Shown here: positions 34,001 to 45,716 of the stretch, in pieces | Position numbering within the stretch: position 1 is the stretch's first letter | How the letters are laid out: the number at the start of each line of letters is the position of its first letter | Origin: Helochares maculicollis | Taxonomy: Eukaryota > Arthropoda > Insecta > Coleoptera > Hydrophilidae | DNA length: 47,183 bases | Direction of reading: 5' to 3' | Assembly (NCBI GenBank): GCA_033557835.1 | Contig: JAWQRO010000237.1 | Coordinates: forward strand, 1-47,183 | Notes under the pieces: model-generated | Seen by the model: the letters and a program-made list of their open reading frames with translations, nothing else | Told to the model about the DNA's origin: nothing | Database searches by the model: none | Program-made: the position numbers and the translations under genes

Positions 34001-37000
34001 TAATTATTTTGAACCCACAAAGAAGTAGACAAGAAGTAAAACTAAACTAAAAATATAACGGAGGTCTAACCAAACAAACACTATAATAAAAAAACTAAGA
34101 TAAAAGGAGTGCATACAACACTTAAACAACAATTTAAAACTGTGTTTTTTTAGAGTAACTTACTTGTTTTCGGTGTAAGATATACAGATATGGCCGTAAC
34201 AGGGTCACTATTTGGATCTCTGTACAGTTCTGTTACCAGTAGATCATTATCTTTCATTCGGAGTGGAAATTTTTGCATGTCTAAAACAAATCGGTAGTTG
34301 CGTAATTTGGAAAACACTGATTCTAGATGAAATATTGAAATAAACTAAGATTTTAAATAGGTATTCGGTTAATAAAATTGATATTTAATATACAACAAAT
34401 CAACATACCAATATAGTAAATGCATCCATTGTTGCACCCTAATAAAAGAAATGAGCCAGCAGTATCAAAAGATGCAATAGGCACAACATCTTGTGTTTGC
34501 CAATGTTGTGTCATAGCATGCCATACACCTAATTTACCAGAAGGAGATAAAGCAACCAATTGACTACCAATGAAGAAAAGGTATTCAACTTTTACATGGA
34601 GATTGAATGTACCTGGAAAGAATGTATTAATAATTGGAGTCATGATCACATTTGGGGACAGCGTGAAACAGCGCTGGTGTTTTTAAGCAACTTACCAACA
34701 TTAGTTCTGTTTCCATCCTCACATATTCCCCAGAGCCTTACCTGGCTCCCATAGGATATAGCAACCATTTTATCTGCGCCAGAGCCCATTTTCGCATTAA
34801 TTGCAACTCTGTCGATGCAATTATCTATATGAGTACTGGTGAAAACTAACTGCCACCCACTTGAGTCTTTCAACCTTAAAGGAGAAAATTCAGAGTTGTT
34901 ATAAAAGAATGTAAGAAAATCAATGAAATTTATTTATTTTTCATTATAATGGTAAAAAAAAGTATCATTGATGAAGTTTTAATGATGCACAAACTATTTG
35001 GAATTGGACATTCAGCATTTTTTAGCATAAATTGACTGGCTTTTATTAAGATAAGTTCAATCAGCGCTAATTAATCATACTACCATCTTCAGCAAAGTTA
35101 CAAACTAATCATATTTAGGCTTTGGAAAATAAACAAAATATTTATTTCAATGTTTTCATTTCCAAAATAAATTACTATAAACATCTATTCCATGACAAGT
35201 TGAATTTATTTTGAAAATTTCACGTCGTTGGTTGAGTCACTTTCAAAATGGCGACAAAATAGTATTTTATTTCCACCTTAAATTCTATTTTTTAAATTCA
35301 CTGGGTAATGTCGTTTGGAGAGGGTTTTCGAAAATTGAAAGGAAACATGAATTAATTCTTTGTTTTCATAAATAAAGTAACTTACCTGTAACATACTACA
35401 AAATGGGCATAAGCAACAACAATCCAGTTATGATGTGCTTTAATTATTTGAACACGAAGTGGATCTGCCCAACTAGAAGCTGAAATTGTTTAATATAAAC
35501 AATGAGTAATACAGAGTATAAATCCAATTGTAAAAAAATGTTTGATGATAAAGAATTCCACAATTAGTTGTTAAATAATTTTGCTCACCATTTGCTCCAA
35601 AGACCAATCCTAATTCATTCCTTACGAGCTTATTCAGATCTGCTGATGAATTTCTGGCATGTCTTAAATCTAAGGAGGCCGCTCTGGAATGGCCAGCACC
35701 TGGAGGACCTCTAGTGGCAAGACCTCGCAAATCTTGAGAACTTCTACTACAACTCCCCGAAATTCCCATTCTTAGTTCCAAAGAAGAATTTCTAGAGTGA
35801 CCTGTAAATGTTCTATGTTTACTGTTCAGTCAAATTGAAATTGAATGAGGAAGTAGTGCGTAACACTCACAGCATAAAACTAGTTAACAAATCAATTAAC
35901 TAACTGAATAAATATAATAAAGACTAAGATTTGGACATTTTTTTATCTACCAAATTAGAATATATTTATATTGAGACAAAAAATATCTTATACTACTCTA
36001 TCACGTTCAATGAAACTTCATTATAAAAGTTCTGAGACAACAATTAAATTTACAAGAGAAGCTTATTGAATGTTGCTCTCAGGGAATATTATGTTGATGA
36101 GTAAAATTACCTGGTGGCCTATTTTGAACATAAGAACCATTAATAATCTGACTACTGGACATAGCCGTTTGTATAGGTGGACAAGAAGGTGTAGTAACAC
36201 CGCTAATTCCACTATCACTATTGCTGGCACTGCTGCTAGAACTAGGGCCTGGCAAGGGAGCATTTTGGCTATTAGAATTCCCTGCTAATTCAGGTACTCT
36301 CACACTAGAACCTGGCCTTGTTGAATGTACAGCAGTTGTTTCAGTTAATTGTGAAACTGTGCTTACAGGTACTGGATCTTGTATTGGAATTGCTACAAAA
36401 AAATTAAAGTTTGCTCTAAATAAACAGATGTCAATTGTAACACCTTAGATCATAGATGTTGCTAATTAACATGAATGATATAAATATAAATTTTTTTTAA
36501 CATACAGACATGTAAATGCAAAATTAGATCTACACTCTTTCCATTACTAAGTTAAAAAGTTTCAATTATGATTACACATAGATGTGCCTTCATAGTAAAT
36601 AGTAAATGGGGTTGAAAAATTAACTCAGCTTTATGTAGTTGCAGAGAAACAATACATACATTTGTTACTACTAACAGTTGTAGCTGTTTCTAAGTGTTAA
36701 CTAATCTGATGTTGTTAAATGTTTTAAAAACTTCTAAGTGTGTATCATAAAACTTCTGCTGTACCCATTTGCGCACCAGTTGTAATCAACAATATTTATC
36801 GTTTATGTTTCTGCAATTTAGTTTTCAATTGATCTGCCATTGCTGGATTTAGAGAAAAATATTTTGGTATGTGAATCTTATATCAAATATCTACTTGTCA
36901 ACTTTACAAAAAAGATCAGTTTTGGAATTGATACTTTTTCATACACTTTTAGATATATATTTAGACTTAACATGTTCAGATATACGAGTTTTGTAATTTA

Positions 37001-38186
37001 TTTTAACTGCACCGCTGTGAATCACTTTTATTATCTGTTTGTAGTATCGATACTGCTTTAATATTTTTTCGGCTATCTTCAGGTTTAGCAAAAGTTAAAA
37101 TCTATTTAATGTATTAAATGTTACTATTATTGTTAATAGAATGATATGTTTTTTTAAATGTAAACAAAATAATTTAAATAGTGCAATTCCATATTTTTAT
37201 GTTTAGATTTCAAGTGTCAATAAACCTGTTTTTTAGTTTGTTGAACATCAATTCTTTCTAATTTATTACTTAAATAAATTGTTGACAATTTTAATTTATT
37301 CTGGCAATTGTTTCATGCCTATGTATTCGGCAAATTTGCTATGTATATAATATATTATTAAATTATTAAACAACTCACTTAGAAAACATTTAGATATAAT
37401 ACCAAGTATATAGGATAAGGCTAAACAAATTTTGGTGCCATTTTACTTGTTAACAGCTGAAATAATATAACTAAAAAGGTCCATTATGAAAATATCTTAA
37501 CCCCGACTTACAAATTTACATAATCATATTTGTTTAATCATCAGTTCGTATCTAATCCTATTTATTTTTCTTTCAATTACAAATGGTCACAAAGTTAATT
37601 CATGTAAAGTTGCAGTAATAATTTCAAGAGACATAATATTCCAATATATTGTATTAAATAAAATGTTTACTTATGTCCTGCTTTTCATGTTACGTTCATA
37701 ATAAGTAGTTCTAAATAATCATAATAAAATCTAAAATGTAGCTTACTAGGTGGAGGCAAGTATCCGTAAAATAAAACATCACCGCAGGTAGACTGTGTCA
37801 TTTCTTCACACAAAATAAGCCTCTTAATCAGAGGATTGATTCCATAATATTCAGCTTCATGCCTTAAACTCCTGATATCGACATTTTGTAATTCTATTTC
37901 CCTGGTACGCAAATAGTTGAGGATGACCGAAAATATTTTCGGGTCTCTATCAATAAATATGGCACCTTTATCATCTCTTAAGCTGGATATCCTGCCGCTT
38001 AGCAAAGCAGTAAAGAAGGTGTCAGGTATCCAAGTCAAAGTTTGACGAGATGTTGAAAATCTAAAAATTAGGAATATAATGTATTACAATTATAAAGTAG
38101 TTCATAATAGAAATTTGGCCTATTTACTTCTTTCCTCCCACATTCAAATGCAAAATATCCCCCGTGTATCCTTGATACAAAGCCAT
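31021..38186 (-). CDS. KCTD3: BTB/POZ domain protein KCTD3/SHKBP1-like
   Basis: KCTD3 and SHKBP1 are animal BTB plus WD40 proteins. KCTD3 is reported to bind HCN channels and SHKBP1 to bind CIN85. Exons are 38128-38186, 37747-38060, 36111-36392, 35589-35801, 35386-35479, 34696-34874, 34409-34612, 34164-34280, 32208-32347, 31620-31900, 31371-31552 and 31021-31211. All are GT-AG and phase-matched, giving 751 aa. The BTB domain is residues about 9-115 (ILHLNVGGK, LTWIPDTFFTALLSGR, GAIFIDRDPKIFSVILNYLR, HEAEYYGI). Residues 125-289 are a Ser-rich linker longer than in human KCTD3. The WD40 propeller runs about 300-690 (HHNWIVVAYAHF, GKLGVWHAMTQHW, AGSFLLLGCNNG, GNWIEIAYGT, FTGHSNGSIQMWDLT). The tail keeps SPEELLHLLDQCDLS but ends about 60 residues later, shorter than in vertebrates. 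It has no signal peptide or membrane span. The ATG at 38186 lies 7 codons before the BTB. Confidence 0.96.
32348..34163 (-). other. KCTD3 intron 8
   Basis: A 1.8-kb AT-rich intron. The donor is GTAAGT at 34163 downward and the acceptor TTTGACAG at 32348. I see no coding sequence, RNA gene or repeat in it. Confidence 0.7.
36393..37746 (-). other. KCTD3 intron 2
   Basis: A 1.35-kb intron between the BTB exon and the Ser-rich linker exons. The donor is GTAAGC at 37746 downward and the acceptor TTTTTGTAG at 36393. I see nothing else in it. Confidence 0.7.
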
Positions 38187-38406
38187 TGTATATACAAGAT
38201 TATAAACCAATCGTATGGTTCATATGTTACTGATTAGGCATATTGTACATTTTCAGATTCATATCACTTGCACGAAAATAACAACTGTATATAGAAATGT
38301 CAACAAACTACAACAATGGATTTGGTGTTTTTTAGGGATTTTCAAGTGTCGTCTGGGGACTTTAGTGTGTTGCCTAGGGGACTTTTGCGGGATTTTAGTG
38401 GCGCAG

Positions 38407-39163
38407 TTAATCAATCTTTGACGGTAATACAGCTTCAACATCACGATATCCTGTAAAATGCATCAAAACTGCAAATAGAGTAAATCTAATTTTAAATGTA
38501 GCACAAGTTGCAATTCCGCTTATTCAGCAACTCAACTGATAAGTGCAACTGAATATAATTATTCAACTTCTAAGAATTGTTACCGGTTTAGATCTGGAAA
38601 GCACACGGCATTTCCTGTTGAAGAAAAAAATATTTTCATAAATTAAATGAATTAATTTTACAAAATACTGTATTTTTGCTGCAGTAAAAAGCCTAAGACA
38701 TAATTTTTTAGAATTATAATGTATTTTTGTTGCTATCAAAAGCTGTAGATATCAGAAACAGACACTTTGGCCTCGCTTTTTTGGAATTAGCTCACATATC
38801 TATTATATGTATTATGTGTACTTTAAAATCGAATACTAATTCAGAATTTTGTTAAACATTTCATATTTATGTTCTTCAATAGCTTGCTAAAATACTCAGC
38901 ATTCTTCAAAAAGTACATTAGTATTTGAAATTAAACTTGCACTATATTGTAAAAATGTCTAGATTTGTGTGCGAATCTATTCCGCATTCAGTGATACCTG
39001 AGTAAATATTATAAATATTACGACAACGTCCTCTACTTCTAGTAAATAATTTAATGAGCCATTGTAACCCACATTTTGTATTGTACACTTCCGTTTCCAA
39101 GTTAGATTTATCTAAATTTATTGTTTGTTCCTTATTTGACATTTCATCATTGCAATTTTCCAT
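38407..39163 (-). CDS. unrecognised 69-aa protein, two exons
   Basis: Exon 1 is 38998-39163, starting with ATG. It ends CTCAG then GTATCA, leaving one base of a codon. Exon 2 is 38407-38450, after the acceptor TTTTACAG, and completes a Gly codon and runs to TAA at 38407-38409. The join gives 69 aa. The N-terminal 30 residues are acidic and polar (MENCNDEMSNKEQ). The middle is basic and aromatic (GLQWLIKLFTRSRGRCRNIY) and the end reads YRDVEAVLPSKID. The Trp-Leu-Ile-Lys-Leu-Phe stretch is amphipathic, not long enough for a membrane span. I do not recognise it. It lies just upstream of KCTD3 on the same strand and diverges from the oxygenase gene. The reading depends on one predicted intron; without it the frame runs to a stop near 38942. 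Confidence 0.55.
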
Positions 39164-39898
39164 TTCCAACTAACATAAACCTAAATCTATTTTTATGAAT
39201 CGATGTTATATTGAAAACTGCAAGAAATGTTAATACTGAGAAATTTATTTGGTGCCCCCAAATACCCAATAGGGATGTTTGCAATGTGTACACATTTGGT
39301 GATAAATAACAATATGTTGAAATTTAATGCTCATATAGATACAAATAGTTAGCAGCAGTTTTGCTGAAATGTACAAATAAACAGTTATTATTTCAAAAAT
39401 TGTATGTCAACAAGTCCTCAGGAAACCCGGCACGGTTATTTAAAAGATAAAAGCTGTTCTAATTATAATACTTTTTCATCGATTTAGAAATTTGCCATCT
39501 AATAATCTTAGCGTGGAAAATATCCACAGCTCTACGTCTGCAACGAAATGTTAATATTCAATAACCAGCCAGTTTCGAATGCTAACGCACTTAATTAGCG
39601 ATTGATTAATTAATTACAAACCGGAAGTAAAAGATTCATTTCGAAAAAGGATTAACGCACTTTTATTACGCTGCGACCGTCTAAAAAAGAGTTGCCTGAA
39701 AGTAAAATTTTCCTTTTTCTTGTTAATCATGTTTCGTATAATTTGTTTTTGAATGCTTCAGTGGCTCTTAAATACGCAAACAGAAGCAGGCGAAACCATA
39801 ACAATACCCAGCGAATACTTTCACGCAAATGATCATCTTAGTGTGACCGGCTTTTCTCTTAGCGGATCATTACTGCGAACACCGTTGACGACATCGTC
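39164..39898. promoter_or_regulatory. intergenic region between the 69-aa gene and the oxygenase gene
   Basis: About 735 bp between two divergent start codons. It probably contains the promoters and 5' UTRs of both. It is less AT-rich near 39500-39900. I cannot point to a TATA box or a defined factor site. Confidence 0.4.
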
Positions 39899-42800
39899 AT
39901 GCGGTTTCAAGAAAACGACACTAGCGAGTGTAAGTTTAAATTTTAACCGCCAGCGATTCATTATTTGAGATTTTAGTTTTCTAGTATTATTGTGTCTTTG
40001 TTTTTAATGATAAAATATGTGACTTTAACTCATTCAACACTGTTTAATTAAATAATTTGATTTCGACGCGATATTTTTTATTTATACTGTTAAATTGTTG
40101 AGCTTATTATAAGATATAATTTTATTTCTAAAACAGCAACATGCTCAGCAAAGGAGTTTGTGTCCACGCTTTTGAATGAAGGTGCGAATGTTCCTTGTGA
40201 TGACTCCCATCCCGGATTTAATAAAACTGAAATATTCCCTTGGTTTTATGATGAAGACAAATACAAAAAGTGAGTTATTGTTTTTATTATTATTATATGA
40301 AATTCAATTTTGTTAAAATCTATATTGGCCAAGACCGTAGATGTCTTTGATTGTGCAAAATTTTAAAAAGCACTCATGATGAAAAGCTTGCGTGTTATTC
40401 AGCTAATAACCCGCCAAACTTACTGTGTTCTGCATTATTATAATTTTAACCAAATGTTTATTGAAGCTATTATTTGTAACTCATATCGATTAGAACATTA
40501 AACTTATTTTAATAGAACTTCTTGCTAGCACTTTGTACCCAATTGTTAGTTTGCTATGATTATCTTTTGCTGCAATATATTTATTTCTAAATTAGCACGA
40601 TGTTACTAAACACGTGTTTACAGTCAGTTGAAATTATCACTAACATTGCAAAGTGGGCATTTTCCTATTATAAAGCAATATACAAATTGTCATTTTAATG
40701 ATCACACATTGAGGCCAACTATAAGAATCTTTCTACGGCGGACCATTTTTAAACCAATGAATAATAATTATAAGTAGGCAGAAGAACCATCAATTCAATT
40801 TCACTTATCCAGTCATCCACAAGAGGTATATCTCTATATGTGCAACAGTTTTATGTTCGTTAATATAAAATATATATGACTAATTTTATAGCTCGTTTTA
40901 TGTTTATATGTTAGTTTCTTTAAAAAACTACAAATATTTTTGAAGTGTTGCTAAATTCTCTAACTTCTTAGTTTTTTACGCTTTTAATCTGCTGTTTTCG
41001 TCTCTTATTTTACATATTACGAGGACAACTTTCAAATAGTCTCACTTTGGAATCGTTAAAAATGTATTAAATAATACAAAAGTACGCATAATAAATTATG
41101 TCGGTCATTTCAAGTTTTATAAGCAAGCTTGCTTTGCGCAACGCAAATAAAGTTGGTAAAATAAGAACTGCAAATTGGATAGGATAGAAAATCATAATAA
41201 GAAGTCGTTCTACCAATCAAATAATTAAAGCTACTTGGTATCAATCTAAGTATTTCACCTCCAATAAATAAAAAAATCGTGTCAAGGATTTATTAGCACG
41301 TTCTAACTGAAATAAGTAAAACCAACAGAATGCAGGGAATTGAAAATCCTTCACAGCTACTAATGGCCAGCAACATTCATTAAAATTTTTAATAACAATG
41401 ATGATATTGAAGATTTATACTATGAAGGAAATTACTGATTCTTTTAATGTTTTTAGGGGACAACAATTCTATCAAAAACATCTATTCGCAGTGCATTTTG
41501 CAAACTTGTTAGGATTGATAACAATGTTTACAAATTCTACGACGAAAGTTCTGCGGATGACAAACAAATCGAGTACTCCCGGTTCCGCTTATAAACGATA
41601 CATGAGGACGATTCTTCATATGCACGCATGGTACAGTGCTGATTTTAAACCTGGATCAAGGTGAGAATAATTAAGTAAACCAAATGTTTGATAAGAAATA
41701 GCGCAAATTTAAAATTTATTGCGCAATTTAATATGATATAAAAATGTAGGGTCAATATTTTAATTTTAGGATTTAAATTCAAATGAATGATAAGGTCATA
41801 TATAATTTCCAACTTATTGCCTTCATGGTGAATTTGTAATGTTATTTCTGCTATTATGAATTAAACAATAAAACATATCATGCACATTTAATTATGCCAT
41901 TGTTTGGTATATTTAAAATGTCACGTGATTTATGCCTAGATATTTAAAAAATTATACTTTTAGCTAATGAATTTTTATCTCGAAGAGCCCCTTAAAATTA
42001 CACCTTTCTGTGCAACAATATTGTGGCCTTGCATTATTCTTTGTTTAATATATTTATAAGAATTTCTCATTTAACCAGAATGGTTTATTATAATTAAATA
42101 AATAGCCAACAATTTTGAATAGGTTTCCCGCATAATGAACACAAGAGAACTATGCGATATATTTTTCTTAGGCCAGTAAAAACTACGAATAGTTCAAAAT
42201 AAATGCGACTGTAAACTCAGATCACACAAAACTCGGCCGCAAAAATTGAAAACATTGAAGGATCGTGGCAAAAATGCAATATAATAAATAATGCAGCAAA
42301 GAAAAACACATCTTCATTAAATACATTAGAGTAAAAAGCCCAGAAGACGATGAAAGAAATAAAGGAATGAAAAACTCGGTCAAAAAGATGAAGCAAAGAT
42401 ATCTGCAAAGGTTCTTTACAAAACAGAAAAAGCACAACAGGAACGAAAGAAAGGATTCAGCATGCTAAAAGATCGGAAATAGAAGCTAGGAGATAAACTT
42501 TAAATAAAAGCTTCACATCAAGAAATTTAGGTACAATGTTTCATGAACAAAAAATAATTCAGAACAGCAATAAGGTAATACACAAATAAAAAACGAATAA
42601 AAATAATTGAGGAGCGCGAATAACAACGAAGAAGATGAAAATGGAAAAGTATATGAAACTGATAATAATACCAATTAATTAATTAAATATAGAGGGATAG
42701 AGTGAGAAAATAAGCCAACGAAGCTATTTGAAATCCTGACAGAAACGGCAATTTGCTAGAAAATTGAGAAAAAAGTATATCAATTCTGATGTCGTTGCTC

Positions 42801-44643
42801 CAGTCTTTAAGAATGATAGCTTAGAGTCCATATAATTCAACACAACGATTTATCTTTGGTTATGGACAAAATTTTGTTTTTACAAAATTTATACAGACGA
42901 ATGGTGGTGATATGAATCATTGGAATATCAGGAATTAGAGTTTAATGCAATGAACTAAACCAGTAGGCAAACTACCTGACTACAGCTTGATTATGATGGC
43001 GGAAACAAATGCATTATTAATCAACATACAAGAAATAAGAATAAATAATTGGAAAAACAACTGATTTGTACCAACTCAAAGAGGAAATAATTAATAAATT
43101 AAAAAAAAAAGCAAATAGGAAACTTGGAAATAAAGATTTCTCAAAGTAGAAAATAGTTAAGTATATTAAACATTCAACCAACTGCAGTATATAGTAGTTT
43201 GAAAACAGTTAATGGTGGAAAATTATAGAACAATTCAGACAAATGCATGGATTCACGTACCATAATAATACCCCTGTTAAAAGTTTGCAGATCTGCGGTA
43301 GCATATTAAATTTTAACATACAAAAGTCCAACTGAAAGATGTCATTCAACTCATGAAAGAAAGAATCGTCATTCAGTCACAACAAACCCAAACTTAATTC
43401 AGAATAATAGCTAAGTAAAGCAAACTGGTATGCAGATGAAAGGGCCCTTATGGCCAAACGAAAATAAATTGCAATCCCTACTTCACTGATATTAATACAA
43501 CAGGAAATACATGATACATGGTAATATTCTATAAAAACATTCAATGTTGATATTCAAATCATATGTAAAGTAATGGCTGGCAAATAAAAAATAAACTAAG
43601 CCGTGAATGTCAGTTACTTAGGAATAAAAACATCATGTGATGCAGATGAAGTAAAAGCAGCCAAAATATCTGGATATCTGAGAAACATAATATGGTAAAC
43701 GAGGTGTATTAGTATTGAATATAAAATTCTAATTTACAAAGCATGTGTAAGGCACTGACCTATGCAACCAAATCAAGAACTGAAACATCACTTATTAAAA
43801 GAATAAGTACAACGGACATCAAGAAAATAGAAATTCAGGATGTGGTAAGATGAATCCGAGTACTATACTATACTTGGGAGCTACTATGTTGATCAAATAG
43901 ATACAGAGAGAATAATTAATAGTTCAGTTCCCATGGTATTGACAATTGAATATTAAAAATTAAATTTTTCTTTTAGGAGTTTTGCATCACTGCAAGCCGT
44001 TAAAAAAACCCATAACACTATAAGCAACTCTTGTCCATATAAAGGAATAAGAAGGTTCAGCCAATTGGACATGGCTAGCACCCAATTTGGTTTCATGGGC
44101 TATGTAATTATAAGAACAAAGCAAATTGGTATTTACGATGCAAGCACTGAAGAGTTAGAAGCCTTCATACACTTTTGGAGGGTCATCGGGTATGCCTTGG
44201 GCACTGATGACAGATTTAATCTTTGCTATGGTTCCTTAAATGAAACCAGAAACATTTGTGAAGAACTTGTAAGAAGTATGTATTTACCAAAATTGCAAAA
44301 TATGAGTGAAGACTTCAAATTACTGTCATCGGCATTATGCAATGGAATGCTCGTAATCAATCCTTCTTTAAAACCAGATGTTTTTCGCTGCTTGTTATGG
44401 GAAGTCGCTCAACCTCAAGATAAACCAATTTCAAGAACATTAAGAAAATCTTTAACATATGGACAAACATTTCTATATTGGTTGGTTGTGTTCGTCATAT
44501 GGTTGTTGAGGTTTAATGTAGTAAGAAATTTCTTCAAAATGTTGCAGTGCTTCGCACTTTGGTTAAGCATGCATTACCCAGTTGTTGCATTTGTTATGCA
44601 TGGACCCGAATATACGCAAATTGTTCCTAGTTGCCTAAAATAA
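39899..44643 (+). CDS. mpaB/latex-clearing-type (DUF2236) membrane oxygenase
   Basis: The family includes fungal mpaB and bacterial rubber oxygenases (Lcp), haem enzymes that cleave polyprenyl chains; the insect substrate is unknown to me. Exons are 39899-39929, 40137-40269, 41457-41660 and 43977-44643. All are GT-AG and phase-matched, giving 344 aa ending in TAA. Family blocks are WFYDEDKYKKGQQFYQKH, STPGSAYKRYMRTILHMHAW, DMASTQFGFMGYV, AFIHFWRVIGYALGTDDRFN, and GSLNETRNICEELV. The His residues in ILHMHAWY and FIHFWRVIGY are candidate haem or catalytic residues. A membrane segment may lie near residues 70-86 (FAVHFANLLGLITMF), and two lie near the C-terminus (FLYWLVVFVIWLLRF, LWLSMHYPVVAFVMHG), suggesting ER or other membrane anchoring. 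The start ATG at 39899 sits 31 bp before a strong donor (GTAAGT); an alternative first exon is possible. An AATAAA at 44945-44950 may end the transcript. Confidence 0.9.
40270..41456 (+). other. oxygenase gene intron 2
   Basis: A 1.19-kb AT-rich phase-2 intron with donor GTGAGT at 40270 and acceptor TTTTTAG ending at 41456. I see no other feature in it. Confidence 0.7.
42220..43870 (+). mobile_element. decayed non-LTR retrotransposon (LINE) in oxygenase intron 3
   Basis: The intron (41661-43976) carries an A-rich insertion in the sense direction of the host gene. Plus-strand fragments match a LINE reverse transcriptase in the right order. PTKLFEILTETAIC near 42710-42760 and VAPVFKNDSLESI near 42795-42830 correspond to the block before and at the first polymerase motif. 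WYADERALMA near 43426-43455 is the YADD active site with the second Asp changed to Glu. EVKAAKISGYLRNIIW and IEYKILIYKACVR (43616-43755) match the thumb region. LTYATKSRTETS follows after a frameshift. Many stops and shifts show it is dead. The 5' end and any poly(A) tail are not defined, so the borders are approximate. I cannot assign the clade. Confidence 0.75.
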
Positions 44644-45716
44644 CAATTGAATGTAATCTAAATTTGATCATTTGATTAAACTGGAATGTAATATTTATTT
44701 GTAACGGCTGTGAATAGACAAGCTTGAATTTTGTATAGCTGGGGAATATCTGTCCATATCTTTTATATTTCTGCTAGTGTAGTTTTGTTCTAGAGTGATA
44801 CGCAAGCTGGTATTCAGGTTTGTCTAATACAGACAAAATTGTACATATGTAGTAAATAATGTTTAAACAGGACTAACATGGCTTTTAGTACAGTAATTAT
44901 TTATGAAGAATTATGCTTATGTTCTTTTATGATTTAGCTGCAATAATAAATTTGGTTTTAACTTTGAAACTGCAGTTTTTTGTGATACTTCACTTCTTAT
45001 TCAATGTGAAACTTAAATAATAAAAATGCCAATATACAATATGTATTTTTCAAGAATTAAAATAATGTTTTAATATTAATAGGGGTAATTTTTGTAGTAT
45101 GTTAAATGTGACTTCAAATGCATTTATACATATCTCTATGAAAGTAAGATAATTATGTAGTTATCTATGTCTGTTATATGAAAGTGTTGATTTATGTGTA
45201 CTACACCACTATATTTTGAAAATAAATAACACAACTACTCGTACAAAAAATCTAAACAACCAGATAATAAATATACCAAAAAATTATCAAATAAAATTAT
45301 ATCATGGAATTTGAAATAGTTGTCATATTCTTTATAGATCATTTCTAAAAATTATTGATCTATTTCTTTGCTTATATAACTAATACATGAAAGAAATAAA
45401 ACATTACAATGTATTCATTTAAATAGTGAATGTATTCTTTTAGCAATCTACTACCAATTACTTCTTTAAGAAAGAAAATTGCAATTATTTAAATCTTTTG
45501 TACGAAATCCAATGAATATAGAATATTATACAAACAGGAATCCAGTACATAATAGCATTCACTCCTAATTTTATAAAGTAATAATTTTATATTATTCTAT
45601 TTCCCTATTGTCTACTCAACAACTGCATTGCTAAAGTATTCCAAACAATCTAAAGAATATAAATATTCAGCATTAATTATCACAGACATACATGTTTGCG
45701 ATATAACATAGTGTAC
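44644..45716. other. intergenic region between convergent oxygenase and receptor genes
   Basis: It contains the 3' UTRs of the two genes, which run towards each other. AATAAA at 44945-44950 is a plausible end for the oxygenase transcript. The rest is AT-rich with no coding sequence or repeat that I can support. Confidence 0.55.

Noticed and set aside
38259..38444. 61-codon minus-strand frame near the KCTD3 start
   Set aside because: It is an out-of-frame reading over the second exon and 3' UTR of the predicted 69-aa gene, with simple Lys/His/Pro composition.
42217..42437. Two Phe/Leu-rich minus-strand frames that look like membrane proteins
   Set aside because: They are the reverse of an A-rich LINE relic, so long Phe/Leu runs are expected by composition.
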